Below are positions 1-8,085 of a stretch of 41,672 bases of DNA, piece by piece. The DNA comes from Mesorhizobium sp. LSHC420B00. Lineage in GTDB: Bacteria > Pseudomonadota > Alphaproteobacteria > Rhizobiales > Rhizobiaceae. A model generated the notes under the pieces. It saw only the letters and a list, made by a program, of their open reading frames with translations. It was not told the DNA's origin and did not search any database. The position numbers and the translations under genes were made by a program. The stretch is from positions 626,751 to 668,422 of the forward strand of contig NZ_AYVY01000002.1 in the NCBI RefSeq assembly GCF_000503055.1, read 5' to 3'. How positions within the stretch are numbered: the first letter of the stretch is position 1; each line of letters opens with the position of its first letter.

Positions 1-1105
1 CCTGCCAGTGGCCACGGGCGCCGGCGATGCGCAGATAGAGCTGCCGAATGGTCAGATTCTCGCGCCGTGCCAGGTCGATCACCAGAGCCTGCCGGCTCTT
101 GCCGGCGTTGGTCTCGGGCAAATCCGGCACGGGCCCGTCGAGCGGGTATGAGCTGAGATCGAAGCCGCCAGCCAGCGCCGACACCAGGCCGAGGCCGACT
201 TCCGGCTGGATCAGGTCCTGCAGCTGTTCGAACTTCTCCTGCGCCTCGGCTTCGGTCCGGCCGACGACCGGGAAGATGCCAGGCAGCACCTTCAGGTCAT
301 CTTCCGAGCGGCCATAGTTGCCGAGCCTGCCCTTGACGTCGGCATAGAATGCGGTGGCTTCGTCGAGCGTGATCTGCGCGGCGAAAATCGCTTCCGCGGT
401 ACGAGCCGCCAGCTCCTTGCCCGGACCGGACGCCCCGGCCTGGACCACAACCGGATGACCTTGCGGCGTTCGCGGCGTGTTCAGCGGACCGCGCACCTTG
501 AAGTGCTGGCCCTTGTGGTTCAGCACGTGCAGCTTGTCCTTGTCGAAATAGCGCCCACTCGCTTTGTCGCGCGAGAAGGCATCGTCTTCCCAGCTGTCCC
601 AGAGGCCGAGCACCACATCGACGAATTCTTCAGCCCGGTCGTAGCGGTCGCCGTGCTGGATATGCGCCTCGTGGCCGAAATTGAACGCCGCTTCCGGATC
701 GGAAGAGGTGACCAGGTTCCAGCCGGCACGGCCGCCGCTCAAATGATCGAGCGAAGCGAACTGGCGGGCCAGATTGTAGGGATCGGAATAGCTGGTCGAA
801 GCCGTGGCGATCAGGCCGATGTTCCTGGTCGCCGCCGAAAGCGCCGACAGCAGCGTGATCGGCTCGAACGGATAGACGCCGCTATGCGCCTTGCGGCTGG
901 CGACCTCCAGATCCTTCAGCCGCGCCGCGACGCCGTCGGCGAAGAAGATCGTGTCGAACTTGGCCGCTTCCGCCAACCTGGCAAGTTCAATGTAGTCGCT
1001 GAGGCTGGTTCCCTCGCCCGCCGCCGGATGACGCCAAGCGGCGACATGGTGGCCGGTGAAGAGCAGAAACGCTCCAAGCTTGAGCTTGTCCTTGCGCCTG
1101 GCCAT
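1..1105 (-). CDS. NtaA/SnaA/DszA-type FMN-dependent monooxygenase, C-terminus cut by window edge
   Basis: About 368 residues are visible, starting at the ATG at 1105 and running off the left edge. The fold is that of bacterial luciferase-like flavin monooxygenases in the NtaA/SnaA/DszA branch. The N-terminus has KLGAFLLFTGHH, followed by TASTSYSDPYNLARQFASLD and SGGRAGWNLVTS, which are typical of this family. Members use FMNH2 from a separate reductase to oxidise nitrilotriacetate, dibenzothiophene sulfone, dimethyl sulfide and similar substrates in the cytoplasm. The gene starts 13 bases after the stop of the DszC-like gene and is probably co-transcribed with it and with the FAD oxidoreductase. 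No reductase is seen in the window. The substrate cannot be named from sequence; an organosulfur compound is a guess from the gene set. Confidence 0.9.
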   Translation of the reverse strand, partial: MARRKDKLKLGAFLLFTGHHVAAWRHPAAGEGTSLSDYIELARLAEAAKFDTIFFADGVAARLKDLEVASRKAHSGVYPFEPITLLSALSAATRNIGLIATASTSYSDPYNLARQFASLDHLSGGRAGWNLVTSSDPEAAFNFGHEAHIQHGDRYDRAEEFVDVVLGLWDSWEDDAFSRDKASGRYFDKDKLHVLNHKGQHFKVRGPLNTPRTPQGHPVVVQAGASGPGKELAARTAEAIFAAQITLDEATAFYADVKGRLGNYGRSEDDLKVLPGIFPVVGRTEAEAQEKFEQLQDLIQPEVGLGLVSALAGGFDLSSYPLDGPVPDLPETNAGKSRQALVIDLARRENLTIRQLYLRIAGARGHWQ

Positions 1106-1118
1106 GTCTCCCGCCTCC

Positions 1119-2300
1119 TCAGCGATACAATCCGCCGACCGGGAATTCCCCGGTCAGCAACCAGGTGCCAATGGTGCGCTTCTTGTACTCGGCCGGATTG
1201 TGCAGCGTGTGCGTTCGCACGTTGCGCCAGAACCTGTCGAAGCCGTTGGCCTTGGTGGCCGAGCGGGCGCCCATCACCTCGAAAACCTCGCTCGAGGCAT
1301 CGAGGCCGATTTGCCCGGCATAGACATTGGCGGTGGCGAGATCGATCGCCGTCTGCCCGCGCTGCTCCAGGGTCAAGGCCTCGCCTTGGCTATAGGCGGC
1401 ATCGAGGCTTTTCGCCGCCACATCGGCGAGTTCGGCCGCGGCGAGCGTTCGGATATAGAGATCGCCATATTTGCGCTGCACGAACGGGTCGTCCGTGTGC
1501 TTCTCGTAGCCGGAATAGATCCAGGGGCGCGATTGCGAGACCGTATAGTCGCGCCCTTCGCTCAGTGCTCCCTGCGCACTGCCGACGAACAGGTTGAGCA
1601 GGACCGCCTGCTGGAAAAGTGACGTCAGCGTCTGGAACGGCGTTAGCGGCGCCGCGGGTGAGCCGATCAGTTCGTCGTCGCAGACATGCACATCCTTGAA
1701 GGTCACCTTGCCGGAACCCGTCTGGCGCTGGCCGACACCATCCCAGTCGTCCTCGATGACGATGCCTTCGCGATCGGCCGGGATCGCCGCTGCCAGCCGG
1801 TCCTGACCGTCCTCCCAGGCGACCTGGATATAGTCGGCGATATGCGAACCGGAAGAAAAAGGCCGAAAGCCGCTGAGGATCCAGCCCTTGCCGTTGCGCT
1901 TGGCCGTCGAGGTCTTTGACATGGCGTTGCCGGAATTGCCCCAGACCCAGTTTTCCCGGGCTGAGCGCGTTAGCAGCTGATCCTTTTGCGCCTGCGTGCC
2001 GCGAAACAACACGCCGTTAAGCGGCAGATGATGGTAGCCGTAGAGATGGGCGAGCGAACCATCGGTGCGGGCGAATTCGCGCACCACGCGAAGCACCGAC
2101 AGCCAGGATGCGCCCTTGCCGCCATAGCGCTTGGGAATCTGCGCCGACGGCAAGCCGCTCTCCTTCAGCAGCCGGATCTGTTCGACCGGCCGTCCGCCGG
2201 CCTTGTCACGCGCCACCGCATCCCGATCGAAGATCTCGCGCAACTCAACCGCCGTGGCGACGAACGGGTCGGAAAGGTCAGGGCTGAAGGTCATCGGCAC
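1119..2300 (-). CDS. DszC/SfnB-like flavin monooxygenase with acyl-CoA dehydrogenase fold
   Basis: A protein of 393 residues (GTG start at 2300, or ATG at 2294). It has the three parts of the acyl-CoA dehydrogenase fold: an N-terminal helical part with IPKRYGGKGAS, a middle beta domain with WVWGNSGNAMSKTSTAKR and GFRPFSSGSHIADY, and a C-terminal helical bundle ending in the NPAEYKKRTIGTWLLTGE region. GFRPFSSGSHIAD and the aromatic HLYGYHHLPL stretch are typical of DszC/SfnB-type oxygenases rather than beta-oxidation enzymes. Such proteins use reduced FMN to oxygenate sulfur or other heteroatom substrates. The neighbouring luciferase-like monooxygenase supports this: DszA- and DszC-type enzymes often act in sequence. 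The substrate is unknown. Confidence 0.85.
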   Translation of the reverse strand: MPMTFSPDLSDPFVATAVELREIFDRDAVARDKAGGRPVEQIRLLKESGLPSAQIPKRYGGKGASWLSVLRVVREFARTDGSLAHLYGYHHLPLNGVLFRGTQAQKDQLLTRSARENWVWGNSGNAMSKTSTAKRNGKGWILSGFRPFSSGSHIADYIQVAWEDGQDRLAAAIPADREGIVIEDDWDGVGQRQTGSGKVTFKDVHVCDDELIGSPAAPLTPFQTLTSLFQQAVLLNLFVGSAQGALSEGRDYTVSQSRPWIYSGYEKHTDDPFVQRKYGDLYIRTLAAAELADVAAKSLDAAYSQGEALTLEQRGQTAIDLATANVYAGQIGLDASSEVFEVMGARSATKANGFDRFWRNVRTHTLHNPAEYKKRTIGTWLLTGEFPVGGLYR

Positions 2301-2318
2301 TTGTCCATTGAAATGCGT

Positions 2319-3758
2319 CTATTCCGCCGCGATGGTCTGCGCCGGCCGCCAAACGGCAGAGGCATAGGCCTCTTCGCCGAATTCGGCCGGATGGCTGCCG
2401 GTTATGCGGCTCTCATGGCTGTCGAGATCGGCGAGGAAGAGATCGCGGCTGATGCGGGCAACCACGGCGGGCACATCGCGCCTGATCGACGGGATATCGC
2501 CGATCGGCAGGCCGAAGCTGACGAAGCCGCCGGGATTGAAGACATGGACATCCTTCAGGAACGGCGCCTCGCCCGGCGCCTTCTCAAGGAATTCATGACC
2601 GAGACCGAGATAGGGATGGGCGCCGAAGAATTTATCGCGTTCTGCTTTGGGCGGCGCGTACTGGTCGCGCCACAGGCGGATAGAGGCGGCGAAATCGGCG
2701 AATTCGGGCTTGCGTGTCGGGTCGGCGAAATAGCCGGTACCGGCGATGACGAAGTCGAAGGCAAACGTCTCACCGGCGATCTCTGTGACGACCTTACCGC
2801 TGTCGACACCGGCCTTCGTCCATGGGGCGCCGAGGTGCAGGTGGAAATTCTGGTGCCGCACCACCCGCTCCACCGCATCGGGTGGCGGCGTCGAACCGGC
2901 ATCGCGAAACCGCAGCGCCTGGCGCCAGCGCACCGCATCCGGCAGCAGCGGATAGTTGTCATAGGCACCGGGATAGCCGCGGACGCGATTGATCGGCACG
3001 CTGGCAATGCTGTTGCGGCGGGCAAAGAGACGCACCGATTTTGCCCCGGCCTCAAGGGCCGTCCCGGCTGCATCGAATGCCGAAGCCGCGGAACCGACGA
3101 CAGCGATCGCCTTGCCCTTGAGCGAGGCAAAATCGATTGCCGCCGAACTGTGCGCGACGATACCCGGGGGAAGAGCTGCGAACACATCCGGTATCACCGC
3201 ACCGCCGCTGCCGCCAAAGCCATTGGCCAGGATGATCTTGCGCGCTGTTTCGACCGATCGTTTGCCTTCCGCTTCGAGATCGAGGCGGAAATGCCCGGCA
3301 GCCGGCTCGATGCGCAGGAGACGCGTGCCGTAGCGGATGCCGATACCGAGGAACTCTCGATACCATTTCAGGTAACTCGCCCAATCCGTCCGCGCGATGC
3401 GGTCGAAACCGGCATACGCTTCCGCACCGTGGCGGGCTTCATACCATGACTGAAAGCTCAAGCCTGGCAGACCGAGTTCTGGTCCCGGCAGGCCTTTCGG
3501 CGTCCGCAGCCGGTTCATCCGCGCATGGGTAAGCCAGATGCCGGCCTTGCCTTCGTCCGATGCGGCGTCGATGACCGTGACCTTGCCGATGCCGGCGCGC
3601 CTCAGCGCGAAGGCGAAGGTCGCGCCCGTCTGCCCGCCACCGACGATGAAGACATTGTGGTCGATGCCCTCCCGATCCGGCACCCAGTTCTGCGGATCGG
3701 GACCGATCAGTCGAAGTGTTTCGCGGGCGTCGTGATCTGGATCGGACGGTAAGGCCAT
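2319..3758 (-). CDS. FAD/NAD(P)-binding monooxygenase-like oxidoreductase
   Basis: A protein of 479 residues starting at the ATG at 3758, with a GGGAC ribosome site. An FAD-binding Rossmann motif (FIVGGGQTGATFAFAL) lies near residues 37-52. A second dinucleotide motif (IAVVGSAASAFDAAGTALEAG) lies near the middle and probably binds NADPH. VIAGTGYFADPTRKPEF follows near residue 340. This two-Rossmann layout fits flavin-containing or Baeyer-Villiger-like monooxygenases and related FAD oxidoreductases. The start lies upstream of a 755-base gap, so it is probably the first gene of the three-gene minus-strand operon, 18 bases before the DszC-like gene. In the pathway it could oxidise the substrate or a product; no reductase role for the other two enzymes is shown. 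No signal peptide is seen. Confidence 0.8.
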   Translation of the reverse strand: MALPSDPDHDARETLRLIGPDPQNWVPDREGIDHNVFIVGGGQTGATFAFALRRAGIGKVTVIDAASDEGKAGIWLTHARMNRLRTPKGLPGPELGLPGLSFQSWYEARHGAEAYAGFDRIARTDWASYLKWYREFLGIGIRYGTRLLRIEPAAGHFRLDLEAEGKRSVETARKIILANGFGGSGGAVIPDVFAALPPGIVAHSSAAIDFASLKGKAIAVVGSAASAFDAAGTALEAGAKSVRLFARRNSIASVPINRVRGYPGAYDNYPLLPDAVRWRQALRFRDAGSTPPPDAVERVVRHQNFHLHLGAPWTKAGVDSGKVVTEIAGETFAFDFVIAGTGYFADPTRKPEFADFAASIRLWRDQYAPPKAERDKFFGAHPYLGLGHEFLEKAPGEAPFLKDVHVFNPGGFVSFGLPIGDIPSIRRDVPAVVARISRDLFLADLDSHESRITGSHPAEFGEEAYASAVWRPAQTIAAE

Positions 3759-4513
3759 TTCGGTCCCGGCTGAAGTTCAAGCGTTGCGCCAAACTCCGCC
3801 TCGCTCGACAAACAGTCCAGAAATGTCTGCTTTGATTGCCCGGTAGTTTTTTTCACTTGCATTGCAACGACGCGCTTTCACCGCCGACCGAATGGGCGGT
3901 GGGTGTGGCCTCCCTGAAGCCGGAGCATCTTTTGATATTGCAGCGAGCGCAGGCACTGTTACGGCTCCCGCACAATACGCATGCGTAGCCGGGCATTGGT
4001 GTCGAGGACATCAGCAGCGCCGCGTGGGATCAGCTTTGTGTGACGTCCGCCATCTGGCAGACGGCAGATCGCGGATACACTGGCGACGGCCCTCGCGAGA
4101 TAAGTCAGCGCAGCTATTCAAAAGGCGTCCTAAGAGTGCGGTCGGATACTCCGTCGCAAGAACGGATATGGACGAGAAGGAGAACTTTCGTGTGCAGTTG
4201 TTGCACACAAACCCTCATAAACATTTGATTTTATTTATCTATCTTCCCCATCCATCATTGGCGCCACCGCAAGTCTGTGGCGTAACATATTCATTTCATT
4301 ATCTTCTTAATGTCTCTGTCAGACCAATTTGGCGAGGATGCCCGCCCAAACGTAACCGAATTTACGATTTTGCCGCCGCAACTGAAAGCCCCTCAGCTAC
4401 ATCAATCTTTCGCTGCACACGTAGGGCGCACGAAACCGGTGAGCAACGTCCGCTCCGCCACTGCGCATCGCGCTGCCACGCTGGTCGTGTCTGACGATCG
4501 AACGCGCCGTGCC
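3759..4513. other. 755-base intergenic region with no supported gene
   Basis: This lies between the start of the FAD oxidoreductase and the stop of the LacI-family gene, so it should hold the promoter of the three-gene monooxygenase operon. Frames of up to 210 codons cross it, but their composition is unlike a bacterial protein and no family is recognised. The part from about 4200 to 4320 is clearly AT-richer than the flanks. At 4190-4208 a 7-base inverted repeat (GTGTGCA, spacer GTTGT, TGCACAC) is visible. It overlaps a 12-codon GTG-started frame with three cysteine codons behind an AAGGAG site (see findings). Confidence 0.6.
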
Positions 4514-5515
4514 TCAGGTGGATTGGCGGATCACCAGTTCCGGATCGATCAGCGTCACGATCGGCGTCGGTAACGGCTTGCCGATCATCGACAGGATCCG
4601 CTCAACCGCATGGCTGCTGACCTCGGCGGCGGCATAGTTGATCGATGTGATCGGCACCGAGCTGAAGTCCGCCGCTTCGGTGTTGTCATAGCCGACGATC
4701 GCCAGTTCGCCGGGCACGGAGACGCCCTGCTCGCGACACCAGCGCAACGCTCCAATGGCGAGCGAATCGGTCGTGGCAAACAGCGCCGTCGGCCGCTGCT
4801 TCGGCTTCATTGCCTCGCCGATCGCCTGAAAACCGTCGGTCGCCGAATGGCCGCCGGGCTTGACCACGACGAGCGCATCGGCGGGAAGCCCTGCCTCGGT
4901 CACGGCGCGAAACGCGCCGTCATGCTTTTCGCTGTTGCCGAGCAGCTGCGCCGCGTCGAGCATGGCGATGCGACGATGGCCGCGCTCGATCAGGTGCCGG
5001 ACCGCCTTGTAGCCGCCGCTGCGGTCGTCGATCGCCACCACGTCGAGGCCGGCAACCGGAATATCGGCAAGCACCAGTGCGGGATATCCGACCTGACGCA
5101 CCGCGCGGATGTGGTCGAGCCGGTCGTGGTTGGTCGGATAGATGAGGATGCCGTCGACCTGCCGCGAGCGGAACACGTTCAGCGCACTCCACTCCTTGGC
5201 GGAATCGTGGTCGCTGGCGGCCAGCATCAGGGAATAACCACGCTGGGCGAGCTCCCTCTCGAGGAAACGCGACACCAGCGTCAGCGTCGGGTTCATGATG
5301 TCGGTGAGCACCAGCCCGATCGTCCGCGTCTCGCGGCTGACCAGCGCCTGCGCGATGGTGTTCGGAAAATAGTTCAGGCTCTGCGCGGCCGACTGGATAC
5401 GGTCGCGCGTTTCCTCCGGAATTCGCAGACTGCCGCGCAGCGCCAGCGAAACGGTGTTCGCCGAGTAGCCGGTGGCCACCGCGATGTCCTTCAGTCGGGT
5501 ACGGGTTCTCTGCAA
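4514..5515 (-). CDS. LacI-family transcriptional regulator
   Basis: The N-terminal helix-turn-helix reads TRLKDIAVATGYSANTVSLA followed by ALRGSLRIPEETRDRI, the standard LacI DNA-binding and hinge-helix pattern. The rest is a periplasmic-binding-protein-like effector domain (IGLVLTDIMNPTLT, DGILIYPTNHDRLD, AIVGYDNTEAADFSSVPITS). The longest frame begins at 5608 inside the upstream gene. The TTG at 5515, behind a GACGAG site, gives a 333-residue protein with the HTH directly at the N-terminus, the usual LacI length, and is preferred. The gene lies 35 bases behind the VOC gene, in the same transcript, and diverges from the sugar ABC transporter, which it probably represses until a sugar-like ligand binds. 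Two matching operator-like sites lie in the divergent spacer. Confidence 0.9.
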   Translation of the reverse strand: MQRTRTRLKDIAVATGYSANTVSLALRGSLRIPEETRDRIQSAAQSLNYFPNTIAQALVSRETRTIGLVLTDIMNPTLTLVSRFLERELAQRGYSLMLAASDHDSAKEWSALNVFRSRQVDGILIYPTNHDRLDHIRAVRQVGYPALVLADIPVAGLDVVAIDDRSGGYKAVRHLIERGHRRIAMLDAAQLLGNSEKHDGAFRAVTEAGLPADALVVVKPGGHSATDGFQAIGEAMKPKQRPTALFATTDSLAIGALRWCREQGVSVPGELAIVGYDNTEAADFSSVPITSINYAAAEVSSHAVERILSMIGKPLPTPIVTLIDPELVIRQST

Positions 5516-5550
5516 GATCTCGTCACATTGGCCATGTTGCCTGAGAGGAC

Positions 5551-6000
5551 TTAAGCCGGCAGCAATCCCTCTTCGCGCAACCGTTTCAGACCCTTGTACT
5601 GAAGGCAATCGGCGTGCATCTCCATCAGCTCGATGCGATTGCCGTCAGGATCCTCGATCCAGGCCTGGCGGTTGCCGTCGAGCCCGTCCTTGATCTGTGC
5701 GGTCAGCTTGATGCCGTTGGCCTCGATCGCCGGGCAGAAGCTGTCAAGATTATCGATCGTCAGGCACATGTGATTGACGCCGTTGGCGTTCCAGCCGGGA
5801 GCGCGATCGTTTTCCGCGCCGGGAAATATCTCCAAGAACACCTCTTCCGTGATCCTGAGATACACCAGCCAAGTGCTGCCGTCCTTATTGTGAAGGCGCA
5901 GCATCTCGGGAAAGCCGAGCTTGTCCCTATAGAAGGCGAGGCTGGCGTCCAGGTCCTTCACCTTGATGGCGGCGTGGCCGAAGCCGGTGATCCCTTTCAT
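5551..6000 (-). CDS. VOC-family metalloenzyme (glyoxalase/dioxygenase-like)
   Basis: A 149-residue protein with two beta-alpha-beta-beta-beta modules of the vicinal oxygen chelate fold. Likely metal ligands are visible at the four usual places: His9 (FGHAAIKV), Glu57 (FLEIF), His77 (VNHMCLTI) and Glu124 (DPDGNRIELME). The ribosome site GGGAGGAAA lies 5 bases before the ATG at 6000. Members include lactoylglutathione lyase, epimerases and ring-cleavage dioxygenases, and the reaction cannot be chosen from sequence. It is the first gene of a transcript that includes the LacI regulator and faces the ABC transporter, so a role in processing the imported carbohydrate is inferred. Confidence 0.85.
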   Translation of the reverse strand: MKGITGFGHAAIKVKDLDASLAFYRDKLGFPEMLRLHNKDGSTWLVYLRITEEVFLEIFPGAENDRAPGWNANGVNHMCLTIDNLDSFCPAIEANGIKLTAQIKDGLDGNRQAWIEDPDGNRIELMEMHADCLQYKGLKRLREEGLLPA

Positions 6001-6032
6001 GACGTTTTCCTCCCGATAGGTCGAATTTCGTA

Positions 6033-6042
6033 TGAGCGTTAA
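6033..6042 (-). promoter_or_regulatory. Candidate LacI-type operator, VOC-side
   Basis: TGAGCGTTAA matches at 9 of 10 positions the reverse complement (TTAGCGTTAA) of the site at 6200-6209. The central CG and flanking TTA/TAA are typical of LacI-family operators. It lies 33 bases upstream of the VOC start. Confidence 0.45.
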
Positions 6043-6199
6043 TATCGCCTTTGCTCCCCGCCGCGCGCTTTGTCAATATGAATTCTCACCCGCCAAAGCG
6101 CGGGTTTGCTGCGCTGCAGCGTCGTTTTCTCGAATGCCCGGTGCCATTTGATCCCGATTTGCTTGTCACTGTTGACAGAGCGATATCGTCATGATTGGT

Positions 6200-6209
6200 T
6201 TAACGCTAA
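6200..6209 (+). promoter_or_regulatory. Candidate LacI-type operator, transporter-side
   Basis: TTAACGCTAA is a near-palindrome with a central CG, in an AT-rich stretch 57 bases before the first permease. A TTGACA box at 6172-6177 could be the -35 element of the transporter promoter, but no good -10 box follows at standard spacing. The distance to the partner site is about 167 bases, which would allow looping. Confidence 0.45.
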
Positions 6210-6266
6210 TATGAAAATTGCCAGAGCCGCGATCGGCTAAGGCAGGCCTTCGAGGGAGGAACCCGA

Positions 6267-7163
6267 ATGGCGCTCAGGTGGAGCAAGGTCTCGCCGCAGC
6301 TTGCGCTGATTCCTGCGCTCACTGTCACCCTGGTGGCCTTCGCCGGCGCCATCGGATGGACGATCTGGATGTCGTTCACGCGTTCGCGTCGTTTCCCTGA
6401 CTACGCGATCGACCCCGCAGTTTGGGCGCGCCAGTATGACCGGCTTTTCAGCGACGGCGTCTGGATGACCTCGCTCCGGAACGTCGTCGTCCTGGCGATC
6501 GGCAGCGCGCTCGCCATCGTGCTGGGTTTCATCCTGGCCGCGATGATCGAGAAGGAAAAGCGCGGCGAAGGCTTCTTCCGGACGATTTTTCTCTATCCGC
6601 TCGCGGTGTCGCTGATCGTCACCGGCATCGTCTGGCGCTGGATATTCAACCCGGCCCTCGGTGTCCAGAACTTCCTGCACCAGCTGGGCTGGGAAAGCGC
6701 CAATTTCAACTGGCTGGCCGATCCTGCCACGGCAATCTACGGCATCATTCTCGCCTCGATCTGGCACGGGCTCGGCTTCTACATGGCGCTGATGCTGGCC
6801 GGCCTGAAGTCGATCAACACGGAAATCTGGAGCGCCGCCAAGCTCGACGGCGTGAGCTTCTGGCGGCTCTACGTCGAGATCATCATTCCGATGCTGAAGT
6901 TCACGTTCCTGACCTGCGCGATCCTGCTGTCGCTCGGCGTGGTCAAGACCTACGACATCGTGCTCGCCATGACCAATGGCGGACCCGGTACGTCAACCTG
7001 GACGCCGGCCTATTTCGTCATCAACGCCTATTCGACCCGTTCCAACATCGGTTACGCGTCCGCCTCAGCAGTCATCATGCTGTTGATCACGGCTGCCGTC
7101 TTCCTGCCGCTGATGCTGGTCACCGCCTGGCAAGTCCGCCGTCGCCAGGCCGCCGCCGTATGA
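6267..7163 (+). CDS. Carbohydrate ABC transporter permease, MalF/UgpA type
   Basis: An integral inner-membrane protein of 298 residues with about six hydrophobic segments. The first spans roughly residues 9-35. The conserved EAA loop that docks on the ATPase reads EIWSAAKLDGVSFWRLYVEI, then IIPML, near residues 190-213. The ribosome site GGGAGGA precedes the ATG. The stop overlaps the next gene by four bases (ATGA), which indicates translational coupling. It pairs with the following MalG-type permease to form the channel of a CUT1-type sugar importer. The operator-like site upstream and the divergent LacI gene suggest repression in the absence of substrate. Confidence 0.93.
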   Translation: MALRWSKVSPQLALIPALTVTLVAFAGAIGWTIWMSFTRSRRFPDYAIDPAVWARQYDRLFSDGVWMTSLRNVVVLAIGSALAIVLGFILAAMIEKEKRGEGFFRTIFLYPLAVSLIVTGIVWRWIFNPALGVQNFLHQLGWESANFNWLADPATAIYGIILASIWHGLGFYMALMLAGLKSINTEIWSAAKLDGVSFWRLYVEIIIPMLKFTFLTCAILLSLGVVKTYDIVLAMTNGGPGTSTWTPAYFVINAYSTRSNIGYASASAVIMLLITAAVFLPLMLVTAWQVRRRQAAAV

Positions 7164-8083
7164 ATGCCGTGTCCGCTTACGAGACATCAGCGGCCGCGCG
7201 CATCGGCGGGCGCGTCTACCCCCGTAGGCGCCGCCGCATCAAGGGAGCGTCGATCGCCGTCCTCGTGTTCCTCGCCATGTGCGCGGCCTTCATTTCGATC
7301 CCGCTCTACGTGGTGATCGTCACCTCTTTCAAGACAATGGACCAGATCGCGCTCGGCGAGGTCTTTTCGCTGCCGACCACCTGGACATTCGAAGGCTGGT
7401 GGAAGGCCTGGGCAGAAGTCTGCTCGGGCATGACGTGCGAGGGTGTCAGGCACGGATTCTTCATCTCGCTCGCCATTCTGTTCCCGAGCCTGTTCCTGTC
7501 GATCGCCCTGGCGTCGGTCACCGGCTACGCGCTGGCTCTGTGGAACGTCCGCTGGGCTGGCCCCTTTCTGTTCGTATTGTTCATGTGCGCCTTTGTGCCG
7601 TTCCAGATCATCATGATCCCGTTGGTCGCCCTGACCGCCTCGCTCGGCATCTACGGCACCATTTGGGCGATCGCCGTCATCCACGCCGTGCTGGCGATGC
7701 CGCTGCTGACGTTGATCTTCCGCAATTTCTACAAGGACGTGCCGCCCGAGATCATCAACGCGGCGATCATGGATTCCGGTAGCTTCTGGCGCATCTTCGC
7801 CGAGATCATCCTGCCGATGTCCGGCAACATCATGATCGTCGTGCTGATCCTGATGATCACCAGCGTCTGGAACGACTTCCTGATCGGGCTCACCTTTGGC
7901 GGCATGGGCGCCCAACCGATGACCGTCATCCTGGCCAACACCGTCATCACGGAGCGCGGCGAGGTCCACTACAATGTCGACATGGCCGCAGCTTTGCTGA
8001 CGGCCATCCCGCCGCTGGTGGTCTATTTCGGGCTCGGCAAATTCTTCGTCCAGGGCATCACCGCCGGAGCCATCAAGGGATAG
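7160..8083 (+). CDS. Carbohydrate ABC transporter permease, MalG type
   Basis: A 307-residue inner-membrane protein. After a basic cytoplasmic N-terminus (YPRRRRRIKG) there are six hydrophobic segments, beginning near residue 31. The EAA loop reads EIINAAIMDSGSFWRIFAEI, then ILPM, near residues 194-217. It overlaps the MalF-type gene by four bases and is followed after two bases by the ATPase start. It is the second half of the heterodimeric channel. A long extracytoplasmic segment with two cysteines (AEVCSGMTCEG) near residues 90-100 is somewhat unusual for this family. Confidence 0.93.
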   Translation: MNAVSAYETSAAARIGGRVYPRRRRRIKGASIAVLVFLAMCAAFISIPLYVVIVTSFKTMDQIALGEVFSLPTTWTFEGWWKAWAEVCSGMTCEGVRHGFFISLAILFPSLFLSIALASVTGYALALWNVRWAGPFLFVLFMCAFVPFQIIMIPLVALTASLGIYGTIWAIAVIHAVLAMPLLTLIFRNFYKDVPPEIINAAIMDSGSFWRIFAEIILPMSGNIMIVVLILMITSVWNDFLIGLTFGGMGAQPMTVILANTVITERGEVHYNVDMAAALLTAIPPLVVYFGLGKFFVQGITAGAIKG

Positions 8084-8085
8084 CC

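Noticed and set aside
2131..3449. Long plus-strand frames antisense to the DszC-like and FAD oxidoreductase genes
   Set aside because: They mirror well-recognised minus-strand genes in high-GC DNA and have no ribosome sites or family features.
3862..4494. A 210-codon plus-strand frame in the long spacer
   Set aside because: No family, no ribosome site, improbable composition and no clear relation to neighbours.
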